From Saccoglossus kowalevskii (Eukaryota; Hemichordata; Enteropneusta; Harrimaniidae): DNA of 64,000 nt. Below, in pieces: positions 26,754-40,584 of this stretch; the stretch's first letter is position 1; every line of letters starts with the position of its first letter. The stretch covers positions 1 through 64,000 of the forward strand of contig NW_003157957.1 in the NCBI RefSeq assembly GCF_000003605.2, in the 5' to 3' direction. The notes under the pieces are model-generated. The model did no database searches and had not been told where the DNA came from. It was given only the letters and a program-made list of their open reading frames with translations. The position numbers and the translations under genes were made by a program.

Positions 26754-28015
26754 TCAGATGGGATGTAACCTGGGGCTGTTATCTCATGACATTTGATAAT
26801 ACAGATCATGAGTAGTCAGATGGGATGTAACCTGGGGCTGTTATCTCATTACATTTGATAATACAGATCATGAGTGGTCAGACTAGATGTAACATGGGGC
26901 TGTTATCTCATGCATTTGATAATACAGATCATGAGTAATCAGATGGGATGTAACCTGGGGCTGTTATCCCATGACATTTGATAATACAGATCATGAGTAG
27001 TCAGGTGGGATGTAACCTGGGGCTGTTATCTCATGACATTTGATAATACAAATCATGAATGGTCAGACTAGATGTAACATGGGGCTGTTATCTCATTACA
27101 TTTGATAATACAGATCATGAGTGGTCAGACTAGATGTAACATGGGGCTGTTATCTCATGACATTTGATAATAAAAATCATGAGTGGTCAGACTAGATGTA
27201 ACCAGGGGCTGTTATCCCATGACATTTGATAATACAGATCATGAGTAATCAGATGGAATGTAACCTGGGCCTGTTATCTCATGACATTTAATAATACAGA
27301 TCATGAGTGGTCAGATGGGATGTAACCTGGGACTGTTATCTCATGACATTTGATAATACAAATCATGAGTGGTCAGATGAGATGTAACATGGGGTTGTTA
27401 TCCCATGACATTTGATAATACAGATCATGAGTGGTCAAATGGGATGTAACCTGGGGCTGTTATCTCATGACATTTGATAAAACAGATCATGAGTGGTCAG
27501 ACTAGATGTAACCGGGGACTGTTATCTCATGACATTTGATAATACAGATCATGAGTAGTCAGACTAGATGTAACATGGGGCTGTTATCTCATGACATTTG
27601 ATAATACAGATCATGAGTGGTCAGAAGGGATGTAACATGGGGCTGTTATCTCATGACATTTGAAAATACAGATCACGACTAGTCAGATGGGATGTAACCT
27701 GGGGCTGTTATCTCATGACATTTGATAATACAGATCATGAGTAGTCAGATGGGATGTAACCTGGGACTGTTATCTCATGACATTTGATAATACAGATCAT
27801 GAGTAGTCAGACTAGATGTAACATGGGACTGTTATCTCATGACATTTGATAATACAGATCATGAGTAGTCAGATGGGATTTAACCTGGGGCTGTTATCTC
27901 ATGACATTTGATAATAAAGATCATTAGTAGTCAGATGGGATGTAACCTGGGACTGTTATCTCATGACATTTGATAATACAGATCATGAGTAGTCAGATGG
28001 GATGTAACCTGGGGC

Positions 28016-30119
28016 TGTTATCTCATGACATTTGATAATACAGATCATGAGTGGTCAGACTAGATGTAACCTGGGGCTGTTATCTCATGACATTTGATAA
28101 TACATATCATGAGTGGTCAGACTAGATGTAACATGGGGCTGTTATCTCATGACATTTGATAATACAGATTATGAGTAATCAGACGAGATGTAACCAGGGG
28201 CGTTATCCCATGACATTTGATAATACAGATCATGAGTAGTCAGATGGGATGTAACCTGGGGCTGTTATCTCATGACATTTGATAATACAGATCATGAGTA
28301 GTCAGATGGGATGTAACCTGGGACTGTTATCTCATGACATTTGATAATACAGATCATGAGTGGTCAGATGGGATGTAACCAGAGACTGTTATCTCATGGC
28401 ATTTGATAATACAGATCATGAGTAGTCAGATGGGATGTAACCTGGGGCTGTTACCTCATGACATTTGATAATACAGATCATGAGTAGTCAGATGGGATGT
28501 AACCTGGGGCTGTTATCTCATGACATTTGATAAAACAGATCATGAGTGGTCAGACTAGATGTAACATGGGGCTGTTATCTCATGCATTTGATAATACAGA
28601 TCATGAGTAATCAGATGGGATGTAACCTGGGGCTGTTATCCATTGACATTTGATAATACAGATCATGAGTAGTCAGATGGGATGTAACCTGGGGCTGTTA
28701 TCTCATGACATTTGGTAATACAAATCATGAGTGGTCAGGCTAAATGTAACATGGGGCTGTTATCTCATTACATTTGATAATACAGATCATGAGTAGTCAG
28801 ATGGGATGTAACCTGGGGCTGTTATCTCATGACATTTGGTAATACAAATCATGAGTGGTCAGACTAGATGTAACATGGGGCTGTTATCTCATGATATTTG
28901 ATAATACAGATCATGAGTGGTCAGATGGGATGTAATATGGGGTTGTTATCCCATGACATTTGATAATACAGATCATGAGTGGTCAAATGGGATGTAACCT
29001 GGGGCTGTTATCTCATGACATTTGATAAAACAGATCATGAGTAGTCAGACTAGATGTAACATGGGGCTGTTATCTCATGACATTTGATAATACAGATCAT
29101 GAGTGGTCAGACTAGATGTAACCTGGGGCTGTTATCTCATGACATTTGATAATACATATCATGAGTGGTCAGACTAGATGTAACATGGGGCTGTTATCTC
29201 ATGACATTTGATAATACAGATTATGAGTAATCAGACGAGATGTAACCAGGGGCGTTATCCCATGACATTTGATAATACAGATCATGAGTAGTCAGATGGG
29301 ATGTAACCTGGGGCTGTTATCTCATGACATTTGATAATACAGATCATGAGGAGTCAGATGGGATGTAACCTGGGACTGTTATCTCATGACATTTGATAAT
29401 ACAGATCATGAGTGGTCAGATGGGATGTAACCAGAGACTGTTATCTCATGGCATTTGATAATACAGATCATGAGTAGTCAGATGGGATGTAACCTGGGGC
29501 TGTTACCTCATGACATTTGATAATACAGATCACGAGTAGTCAGATGGGATGTAACCTGGGGCTGTTATCTCATGACATTTGATAAAACAGATCATGAGTG
29601 GTCAGACTAGATGTAACATGGGGCTGTTATCTCATGCATTTGATAATACAGATCATGAGTAATCAGATGGGATGTAACCTGGGGCTGTTATCCATTGACA
29701 TTTGATAATACAGATCATGAGTAGTCAGATGGGATGTAACCTGGGGCTGTTATCTCATGACATTTGGTAATACAAATCATGAGTGGTCAGGCTAGATGTA
29801 ACATGGGGCTGTTATCTCATTACATTTGATAATACAGATCATGAGTAGTCAGATGGGATGTAACCTGGGGCTGTTATCTCATGACATTTGGTAATACAAA
29901 TCATGAGTGGTCAGACTAGATGTAACATGGGGCTGTTATCTCATGATATTTGATAATACAGATCATGAGTGGTCAGATGGGATGTAATATGGGGTTGTTA
30001 TCCCATGACATTTGATAATACAGATCATGAGTGGTCAAATGGGATGTAACCTGGGGCTGTTATCTCATGACATTTGATAAAACAGATCATGAGTAGTCAG
30101 ACTAGATGTAACATGGGGC
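28016..30119 (+). repeat. tandem duplication, 1,052-bp (17-monomer) period
   Basis: Units lie about at 28,016-29,067 and 29,068-30,119. Four rare tags repeat at exactly 1,052 bp: TACATATCAT (28,101/29,153), CCAGAGACTG (28,379/29,431), TCCATTGACA (28,639/29,691) and TAATATGGGG (28,933/29,985). Only a handful of substitutions are visible, such as GAGTAG against GAGGAG near 29,350 and CATGAG against CACGAG near 29,531. The length and near identity point to a recent unequal exchange. Confidence 0.9.
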
Positions 30120-30169
30120 TGTTATCTCATGACATTTGATAATACAGATCATGAGTGGTCAGAAGGGAT

Positions 30170-31010
30170 GTAACATGGGGCTGTTATCTCATGACATTTG
30201 ATAATACAGATCATGAGTAGTCAGACTAGATGTAACATGGGGCTGTTATCCCATGACATTTGATAATACAGATCATGAGTGGTCAGATGGGATGTAACAT
30301 GGGGCTGTTATCTCATGACATTTGATAATACAGATCATGAGTGGTCAGACTAGATGTAACCAGGGGCTGTTATCTCATGACATTTGATAATACAGATCAT
30401 GAGTAGTCAGATGGGATGTAACCTGGGGCTGTTATCTCATGACATTTGATAATACAGATCATGAGTAGTCAGATGGGATGTAACCTGGGACTGTTATCTC
30501 ATGACATTTGATAATACAGATCATGAGTGGTCAGATGGGATGTAACCAGAGACTGTTATCTCATGGCATTTGATAATACAGATCATGAGTAGTCAGATGG
30601 GATGTAACCTGGGGCTGTTACCTCATGACATTTGATAATACAGATCATGAGTAGTCAGATGGGATGTAACCTGGGGCTGTTATCTCATGACATTTGATAA
30701 AACAGATCATGAGTGGTCAGACTAGATGTAACATGGGACTGTTATCTCATGCATTTGATAATACAGATCATGAGTAATCAGATGGGATGTAACCTGGGGC
30801 AGTTATCCATTGACATTTGATAATACAGATCATGAGTAGTCAGATGGGATGTAACCTGGGGCTGTTATCTCATGACATTTGGTAATACAAATCATGAGTG
30901 GTCAGACTAGATGTAACATGGGGCTGTTATCTCATGACATTTGATAATACAGATCATGAGTGGTCAGATGGGATGTAACATGGGGTTGTTATCCCATGAC
31001 ATTTGATAAT
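30170..31010 (+). repeat. third, older relative of the 1,052-bp unit
   Basis: CCAGAGACTG (30,546) and TCCATTGACA (30,806) follow the second 1,052-bp unit at 1,115 bp, one monomer further than the first pair, and lie in a more diverged setting (GGGGCAGTTATCC, GGGACTG with ATGCATTT). It precedes the block shared with 3.9-4.4 kb. Confidence 0.8.
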
Positions 31011-32341
31011 ACAGATCATGAGTGGTCAAATGGGATGTAACCTGGGGCTGTTATCTCATGACATTTGATAAAACAGATCATGAGTGGTCAGACTAGATTT
31101 AACCGGGGACTGTTATCTCATGACATTTGATAATACAGATCATGAGTAGTCAGACTAGATGTAACATGGGGCTGTTATCTCATGACATTTGATAATACAG
31201 ATCATGAGTGGTCAGAAGGGATGTAACATGGGGCTGTTATCCCATGACATTTGATAATACAGATCATGAGTGGTCAGATGGGATGTAACATGGGGCTGTT
31301 ATCTCATGACATTTGATAATACAGATCATGAGTGGTCAGACTAGATGTAACCAGGGGCTGTTATCTCATGACATTTGATAATACAGATCATGAGTAGTCA
31401 GATGGGATGTAACCTGGGACTGTTATCTCATGACATTTGATAATAAAGATCATGAGTAGTCAGATGGGATGTAACCTGGGACTGTTATCTCATGACATTT
31501 GATAATACAGATCATGAGTAGTCAGATGGGATGTAACCTGGGGGTTGTTTATCTCATGACATTTGATAATACAGATCATGAGTGGTCAGACTAGATGTAA
31601 CATGGGGCTGTTATCTCATGACATTTGATAATACAAAATCATGAGTGGTCAGACTAGATGTAACATGGGGCTGTTATCTCATGACATTTGATAATACAGA
31701 TCATGAGTAATCAGATGGGATGTAACCTGGGGCTGTTATCTCATGACATTTAATAATACAGATCATGAGTGGTCAGACAAGATGTAACCTGGGACTGTTA
31801 TCTAATGATATTTGATAATACAGATCATGAGTAATCAGACGAGATGTAACCAGGGGCTGTTATCTCATGACATTTGATAATACAGATCATGAGTAGTCAG
31901 ATGGGATGTAACCTGGGACTGTTATCTCATGACATTTGATAAAACAGATCATGAATAGTCAGATGGGATGTAACCTGGGGCTGTTATCTCATGACATTTG
32001 ATAATACAGATCATGAGTGGTCAGACTAGATGTAACCTGGGGCTGTTATCTCATGACATTTGATAATACAGATCATGAGTAGTCAGATGGGATGTAACCT
32101 GGGGCTGTTATCTCATGACATTTGATAATACAGATCATGAGTGGTCAGACTAGATATAACCTGGGGCTGTTATCTCATGACATTTGATAATACAAATCAT
32201 GAGTGGTCAGACTAGATGTAACATGGGCTGTTATCTCATGACATTTGATAATACAGATCATGAGTAGTCAGATGGGATGTAACCTGGGGCTGTTATCTCA
32301 TGACATTTGATAATACAGATCTTGAGTAATCAGATGGGATG

Positions 32342-32349
32342 TACCGGTA
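32342..32349. repeat. third TACCGGTA insertion copy
   Basis: This lies in the same monomer context as at 1,661 and 2,658. The surrounding 32.1-33.05 kb run matches 2.4-3.3 kb at an offset of 29,684, so the insertion travelled with a block of roughly 900 bp. Confidence 0.9.
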
Positions 32350-33119
32350 AACTGGGACTGTTATCTCATGACATTTGATAATACAGATCATGAGTAGTCA
32401 GATGGGATGTAACCTGGGGCTGTTATCTCATGACATTTGATAATACAGATCATGAGTGGTCAGATGGGATGTAACCTGGGGCTGTTATCTCATGACATTT
32501 GATAATACAGATCATGAGTGGTCAGACTAGATGTAACCAGGGGCTGTTATCCCATGACATTTGATAATACAGATCATGAGTAGTCAGACTAGATGTAACC
32601 TGGGGCTGTTATCTCATGATATTTGATAATACAGATCATGAGTGGTCAGATGGGATGTAACATGGGGCTGTTATCCCATGACATTTGATAATACAGATCA
32701 TGAGTGGTCAGACTAGATATAACCTGGGGCTGTTATCTCATGACATTTGATAATACAAATCATGAGTGGTCAGACTAGATGTAACATGGGCTGTTATCTC
32801 ATGACATTTGATAATACAGATCATGAGTAGTCAGATGGGATGTAACCTGGGGCTGTTATCTCATGACATTTGATAATACAGATCTTGAGTAATCAGATGG
32901 GATGTAACCTGGGACTGTTATCTCATGACATTTGATAATACAGATCATGAGTAGTCAGATGGGATGTAACCTGGGGCTGTTATCTCATGACATTTGATAA
33001 TACAGATCATGAGTGGTCAGATGGGATGTAACCTGGGGCTGTTATCTCATGACATTTGATAATACAAATCATGAGTGGTCAGACTAGATGTAACCAGGGG
33101 CTGTTATCCCATGACATTT

Positions 33120-33780
33120 GATAATACAGATCATGAGTGGTCAGACTAGATGTCACCTGGGGCTGTTATCTCATGACATTTTGATAATACAGATCATGAG
33201 TGGTCAGACGAGATGTAACCTGGGGCTGTTATCTCATGACATTTGATAATACAGATCATGAGTAGTCAGATGGGATGTAACCAGGGGCTGTTATCTCATG
33301 ACATTTTGATAATACAGATCATGAGTGGTCAGACGAGATGTAACCTGGGGCTGTTATCTCATGATATTTGATAATACAGATCATGAGTAGTCAGATGGGA
33401 TGTAACCTGAGGCTGTTATCTCATGACATTTGATAATACAGATCATGAGTGGTCAGACTAGATGTCACCTGGGGCTGTTATCTCATGACATTTTGATAAT
33501 ACAGATCATGAGTGGTCAGACGAGATGTAACCTGGGGCTGTTATCTCATGACATTTGATAATACAGATCATGAGTAGTCAGATGGGATGTAACCAGGGGC
33601 TGTTATCTCATGACATTTTGATAATACAGATCATGAGTGGTCAGACGAGATGTAACCTGGGGCTGTTATCTCATGATATTTGATAATACAGATCATGAGT
33701 AATCAGATGGGATGTAACCTGGGGCTGTTGTCTCATGACATTTAATAATACAGATCATGAGTGGTCAGACAAGATGTAAC
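33120..33780 (+). repeat. tandem duplication, 312-bp (5-monomer) period
   Basis: GTCACCTGGG occurs at 33,152 and 33,464. Each unit contains two 63-bp CATTTTGAT monomers, which explains 5 x 62 + 2. The second unit runs on into AATCAG, GTTGTCTCAT (33,727) and CAAG monomers. A related but shorter arrangement, with GTCACCTGGG 187 bp apart (three monomers), is at 53,220/53,407. Confidence 0.82.
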
Positions 33781-35300
33781 CTGGGACTGTTATCTCATGA
33801 TATTTGATAATACAGATCATGAGTAATCAGACGAGATGTAACCAGGGGCTGTTATCCCATGACATTTGATAATACAGATCATGAGTGGTCAGATGGGATG
33901 TAACCTGGGGCTGTTATCTCATGACATTTGATAATACAGATCATGAGTGGTCAGATGGGATGTAACCTGGGGCTGTTATCCCATGACATTTGATAATACA
34001 GATCATGAGTAGACAGATGGGATGTAACCTGCGGCTGTTATCTCATTACATTTGATAATACAGATCATGAGTGGTCAGACTAGATGTAACATGGGGCTGT
34101 TATCTCATGCATTTGATAATACAGATCATGAGTAATCAGATGGAATGTAACCTGGGACTGTTATCTCATGACATTTGGTAATACAGATCATGAGTAGTCA
34201 GACTAGATGTAACATGGGGCTGTTACCTCATGACATTTGATAATACAGATCATGAGTGGTCATACTAGATGTAACATGGGGCTGTTATCTCATGACATTT
34301 GATAATACAGATCATGAGTGGTCAGACGGGATGTAACATGGGGCTGTTATCCCATGACATTTGATAATACAGATCATGAGTGGTCAGACTAGATGTAACC
34401 AGGGGCTGTTATCTCATGACATTTGATAATACAGATCATGAGTGGTCAGACTAGATGTAACATGGGGCTGTTATCTCATGACATTTGATAATACAGATCA
34501 TGAGTAGTCAGATGGGATGTAACCTGGGGCTGTTATCTCATGACATTTGATAATACAGATCATGAGTAGTCAGATGGGATGTAACCTGGGACTGTTATCT
34601 CATGACATTTGATAAAACAGATCATGAATAGTCAGATGGGATGTAACCTGGGGCTGTTATCTCATGACATTTGATAATACAGATCATGAGTGGTCAGACT
34701 AGATGTAACCTGGGGCTGTTATCTCATGACATTTGATAATACAGATCTTGAGTAGTCAGATGGGATGTAACCTGGGACTGTTATCTCATGACATTTGATA
34801 ATACAGATCATGAGTAGTCAGATGGGATGTAACCTTGGGCTGTTATCTCATGACATTTGATAATACAGATCATGAGTGGTCAGAATAGATGTAACCAGGG
34901 GCTGTTATCCCATGACATTTGATAATACAGATCATGAGTAGTCAGACTAGATGTAACCTGGGGCTGTTATCTCATGATATTTGATAATACAGATCATGAG
35001 TGGTCAGATGGGATGTAACCTGGGGCTGTTATCTCATGACATTTGATAATACAGATCATGAGTGGTCATACTAGATGTAACATGGGGCTGTTATCTCATG
35101 ACATTTAATAATACAGATCATGAGTAGTCAGATGGGATGTAACCTGGGGCTGTTATCTCATGACATTTGATAATACAGATCATGAGTAGTCAGATGGGAT
35201 GTAACCTGGGACTGTTATCTCATGACATTTGATAATACAGATCATGAGTGGTCATACTAGATGTAACATGGGGCTGTTATCTCATGACATTTAATAATAC
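33120..35300 (+). repeat. block shared with 53.2-55.3 kb
   Basis: GTTGTCTCAT (33,727/53,670, offset 19,943) and TAGACAGATG with CTGCGGCTG (34,010/54,201, offset 20,191) mark two collinear parts. The offset step of 248 bp is four monomers, present near 53.9-54.1 kb (GGAAGTAACC, GATATCCC, TATCC units) and absent here. GAATGTAACC, CATACTAG, GATCTTGAG and CAGAATAG units then follow in the same order in both. Confidence 0.85.
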
Positions 35301-35699
35301 AGATCATGAGTAGTCAGATGGGATGTAACCTGGGGCTGTTATCTCATGACATTTGATAATACAGATCATGAGTAGTCAGATGGGATGTAACCTGGGACTG
35401 TTATCTCATGACATTTGATAAAACAGATCATGAATAGTCAGATGGGATGTAACCTGGGGCTGTTATCTCATGACATTTGATAATACAGATCATGAGTGGT
35501 CAGACTAGATGTAACATGGGGCTGTTATTTCATGACATTTGATAATACAGATCATGAGTGGTCAGATGGGATGTTACCTGGGACTGTTATCTCATGACAT
35601 TTGATAATACAGATCATGAGTAGTCAGATGGGATGTAACCTGGGGCTGTTATCTCATGACATTTGATAATACAGATCATGAGTGGTCAGACTAGATGTC

Positions 35700-38600
35700 A
35701 CCTGGGGCTGTTATCTCATGACATTTTGATAATACAGATCATGAGTAGTCAGATGGGATGTAACCTGGGGCTGTTATCTCATGACATTTGATAATACAGA
35801 TCATGAGTGGTCAGAATAGATGTAACCAGGGGCTGTTATCCCATGACATTTGATAATACAGATCATGAGTAGTCAGACTAGATGTAACCTGGGGCTGTTA
35901 TCTCATGATATTTGATAATAAAGATCATGAGTGGTCAGATGGGATGTAACCTGGGGCTGTTATCTCATGACATTTGATAATACAGATCATGAGTGGTCAG
36001 ATGGGATGTAACCTGGGGCTGTTATCTCATGATATTTAATAATACAGATCATGAGTGGTCAGACGGGATGTAACATGGGGCTGTTATCCCATGACATTTG
36101 ATAATACAGATCATGAGTGGTCAGACTAGATGTAACCAGGGGCTGTTATCTCATGACTTTTGATAATACAGATCATGAGTAGTCAGACTAGATGTAACAT
36201 GGGGTTGTTATCTCATGACATTTGATAATACAGATCATGAGTAGTCAGATGGGATGTAACCTGGGGCTGTTATCTCATGACATTTGATAATACAGATCAT
36301 GAGTAGTCAGATGGGATGTAACCTGGGACTGTTATCTCATGACATTTGATAATACAGATCATGAGTAGTTAGATGGGATGTAACCTGGGGCTGTTATCTC
36401 ATGACATTTGATAATACAGATCATGAGTGGTCAGACTAGATATAACCTGGGGCTGTTATCTCATGATATTTGATAATACAGATCATGAGTGGTCAGACGG
36501 GATGTAACATGGGGCTGTTATCCCATGACATTTGATCATGAGTGGTCAGACTAGATGTAACCAGGGGCTGTTATCTCATGACATTTGATAATACAGATCA
36601 TGAGTGGTCAGACTAGATGTAACATGGGGCTGTTATCTCATGACATTTGATAATACAGATCATGAGTAGTCAGATGGGATGTAACCTGGGGCTGTTATCT
36701 CATGACATTTGATAATACAGATCATGAGTAGTCAGATGGGATGTAACCTGGGACTGTTATCTCATGACATTTGATAAAACAGATCATGAATAGTCAGATG
36801 GGATGTAACCTGGGGCTGTTATCTCATGACATTTGATAATACAGATCATGAGTGGTCAGACTAGATGTAACCTGGGGCTGTTATCTCATGACATTTGATA
36901 ATACAGATCTTGAGTAGTAAGATGGGATGTAACCTGGGACTGTTATCTCATGACATTTGATAATACAGATCATGAGTAGTCAGATGGGATGTAACCTGGG
37001 GCTGTTATCTCATGACATTTGATAATACAGATCATGAGTGGTCAGAATAGATGTAACCAGGGGCTGTTATCCCATGACATTTGATAATACAGATCATGAG
37101 TAGTCAGACTAGATGTAACCTGGGGCTGTTATCTCATGATATTTGATAATAAAGATCATGAGTGGTCAGATGGGATGTAACCTGGGGCTGTTATCTCATG
37201 ACATTTGATAATACAGATCATGAGTGGTCAGATGGGATGTAACCTGGGGCTGTTATCTCATGATATTTAATAATACAGATCATGAGTGGTCAGACGGGAT
37301 GTAACATGGGGCTGTTATCCCATGACATTTGATAATACAGATCATGAGTGGTCAGACTAGATGTAACCAGGGGCTGTTATCTCATGACTTTTGATAATAC
37401 AGATCATGAGTAGTCAGACTAGATGTAACATGGGGTTGTTATCTCATGACATTTGATAATACAGATCATGAGTAGTCAGATGGGATGTAACCTGGGGCTG
37501 TTATCTCATGACATTTGATAATACAGATCATGAGTAGTCAGATGGGATGTAACCTGGGACTGTTATCTCATGACATTTGATAATACAGATCATGAGTAGT
37601 CAGATGGGATGTAACCTGGGGCTGTTATCTCATGACATTTGATAATACAGATCATGAGTGGTCAGATGGGATGTAACCTGGGGCTGTTATCTCATGACAT
37701 TTGATAATACAGATCATGAGTGGTCAGACTAGATGTAACCAGGGGCTGTTATCCCATGACATTTGATAATACAGATCATGAGTAGTCAGACTAGATGTAA
37801 CCTGGGGCTGTAATCTCATGATATTTGATAATACAGATCATGAGTGGTCAGAATAGATGTAACCAGGGGCTGTTATCCCATGACATTTGATAATACAGAT
37901 CACGAGTAGTCAGACTAGATGTAACCTGGGGCTGTTATCTCATGATATTTGATAATAAAGATCATGAGTGGTCAGATGGGATGTAACCTGGGGCTGTTAT
38001 CTCATGACATTTGATAATACAGATCATGAGTGGTCAGATGGGATGTAACCTGGGGCTGTTATCTCATGACATTTAATAATACAGATCATGAGTGGTCAGA
38101 CGGGATGTAACATGGGGCTGTTATCCCATGACATTTGATAATACAGATCATGAGTGGTCAGACTAGATGTAACCAGGGGCTGTTATCTCATGACTTTTGA
38201 TAATACAGATCATGAGTAGTCAGACTAGATGTAACATGGGGTTGTTATCTCATGACATTTGATAATACAGATCATGAGTAGTCAGATGGGATGTAACCTG
38301 GGGCTGTTATCTCATGACATTTGATAATACAGATCATGAGTAGTCAGATGGGATGTAACCTGGGACTGTTATCTCATGACATTTGATAATACAGATCATG
38401 AGTAGTTAGATGGGATGTAACCTGGGGCTGTTATCTCATGACATTTGATAATACAGATCATGAGTGGTCAGACTAGATATAACCTGGGGCTGTTATCTCA
38501 TGACATTTGATAATACAAATCATGAGTGGTCAGACTAGATGTAACATGGGCTGTTATCTCATGACATTTGATAATACAGATCATGAGTAGTCAGATGGGA

Positions 38601-39400
38601 TGTAACCTGGGGCTGTTATCTCATGACATTTGATAATACAGATCTTGAGTAATCAGATGGGATGTAAACTGGGACTGTTATCTCATGACATTTGATAATA
38701 CAGATCATGAGTAGTCAGATGGGATGTAACCTGGGGCTGTTATCTCATGACATTTGATAATACAGATCATGAGTGGTCAGATGGGATGTAACCTGGGGCT
38801 GTTATCTCATGACATTTGATAATACAGATCATGAGTGGTCAGACTAGATGTAACCAGGGGCTGTTATCCCATGACATTTGATAATACAGATCATGAGTGG
38901 TCAGATGGGATGTAACCTGGGGCTGTTATCTCATGACATTTGATAATACAGATCATGAGTGGTCAGATGGGATGTAACCTGGGGCTGTTATCTCATGACA
39001 TTTAATAATACAGATCATGAGTGGTCAGACGGGATGTAACATGGGGCTGTTATCCCATGACATTTGATAATACAGATCATGAGTGGTCAGACTAGATGTA
39101 ACCAGGGGCTGTTATCTCATGACTTTTGATAATACAGATCATGAGTAGTCAGACTAGATGTAACATGGGGTTGTTATCTCATGACATTTGATAATACAGA
39201 TCATGAGTAGTCAGATGGGATGTAACCTGGGGCTGTTATCTCATGACATTTGATAATACAGATCATGAGTAGTCAGATGGGATGTAACCTGGGACTGTTA
39301 TCTCATGACATTTGATAATACAGATCATGAGTAGTTAGATGGGATGTAACCTGGGGCTGTTATCTCATGACATTTGATAATACAAATCATGAGTGGTCAG
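35700..39400 (+). repeat. four copies of an AATAAAGATC-GACTTTTGAT module
   Basis: GACTTTTGAT occurs at 36,156, 37,386, 38,192 and 39,121 (steps 1,230, 806 and 929 bp; about 20, 13 and 15 monomers). AATAAAGATC precedes the first three at 35,917, 37,148 and 37,954, and the distance between the two tags is nearly constant (238-239 bp). The core of about 11 monomers is shared while the spacers differ, so exchange points moved between rounds of duplication. The first interval contains the 53-bp unit at 36,531. Confidence 0.83.
37550..38890 (+). repeat. block shared with 62,380-63,655
   Basis: GTAATCTCAT (37,810/62,637), CACGAGTAG (37,901/62,728) and GACTTTTGAT (38,192/63,019) share offset 24,827. 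From GTAGTTAGAT (38,402/63,168) the offset is about 24,766, because one monomer (CTAG with GGGGTTG) is missing in the second copy. The GTAAACTGGG unit (38,664/63,429) keeps this second offset. Confidence 0.86.
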
Positions 39401-39613
39401 ATGAGATATAACATGGGGTTGTTATCTCATGACATTTGATAATACAGATCATGAGTGGTCAAATGGGATGTAACCTGGGGCTGTTATCTCATGACATTTG
39501 ATCATGAGTGGTCAGACTAGATGTAACCGGGGACTGTTATCTCATGACATTTGATAATACAGATCATGAGTAGTCAGACTAGATGTAACATGGGGCTGTT
39601 ATCTCATGACATT

Positions 39614-40584
39614 TGATAATACAGATCATGAGTAATCAGATGGGATGTAACCTGGGCCTGTTATCCCATGACATTTGATAATACAGATCATGAGTAGACA
39701 GATGGGATGTAACCTGGGACTGTTATCTCAGGACATTTGATAATACAGATCATGAGTAGTCAGACTAGATGTAACATGGGACTGTTATCTCATGACATTT
39801 GATAATACAGATCATGAGTAGTCAGACTAGATGTAACATGGGGCTGTTATCTCATGACATTTGATAATACAGATCATGAGTGGTCAGAAGGGATGTAACA
39901 TGGGGCTGTTATCCCATGACATTTGATAATACAGATCATGAGTGGTCAGACTAGATGTAACCAGGGGCTGTTATCTCATGACATTTGATAATACAGATCA
40001 TGAGTAGTCAGATGGGATGTAACCTGGGGCAGTTATCTCATGACATTTGATAATACAGATCATGAGTAGTCAGATGGGATGTAACCTGGGACTGTTATCT
40101 CATTACATTTGATAATACAGATCATGAGTAGTCAGATGGGATGTAACCTGGGGCTGATATCCCATGACATTTGATAATACAGATCATGAGTGGTCAGATG
40201 GGATGTATCCTGGGGCTGTTATCCCATGACATTTGATAATACAGATCATGAGTAGTCAGATGGGATGTAACCAGGGGCTGTTATCTCATGACATTTGATA
40301 ATACAGATCATGAGTAGTCAGATGGGATGTAACCTGGGGCTGTTATCTCATTACATTTGATAATACAGATCATGAGTGGTCAGACTAGATGTAACATGGG
40401 GCTGTTATCTTATGCATTTGATAATACAGATCATGAGTAATGAGATGGGATGTAACCTGGGGCTGTTATCCCATGACATTTGATAATACAGATCATGAGT
40501 AGTCAGGTGGGATGTAACCTGGGGCTGTTATCTCATGACATTTGATAATACAAATCATGAATGGTCAGACTAGATGTAACATCG
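39614..40584 (+). repeat. second copy of the 15.9-16.9 kb block
   Basis: This is collinear with 15,940-16,910 at offset 23,674 and with the 18.46-19.0 kb version at offset 21,568. It continues after 40,700 into a TATCGAATGA segment (40,715) matching 26,223 and 17,971, so this junction joins two blocks that are apart elsewhere. Confidence 0.83.

Noticed and set aside
32150-32165. TATA-like motif in GATATAACC monomers as a promoter
   Set aside because: It is a one-base variant (TGTAAC to TATAAC) spread by block duplication, with no gene downstream and no other promoter element.
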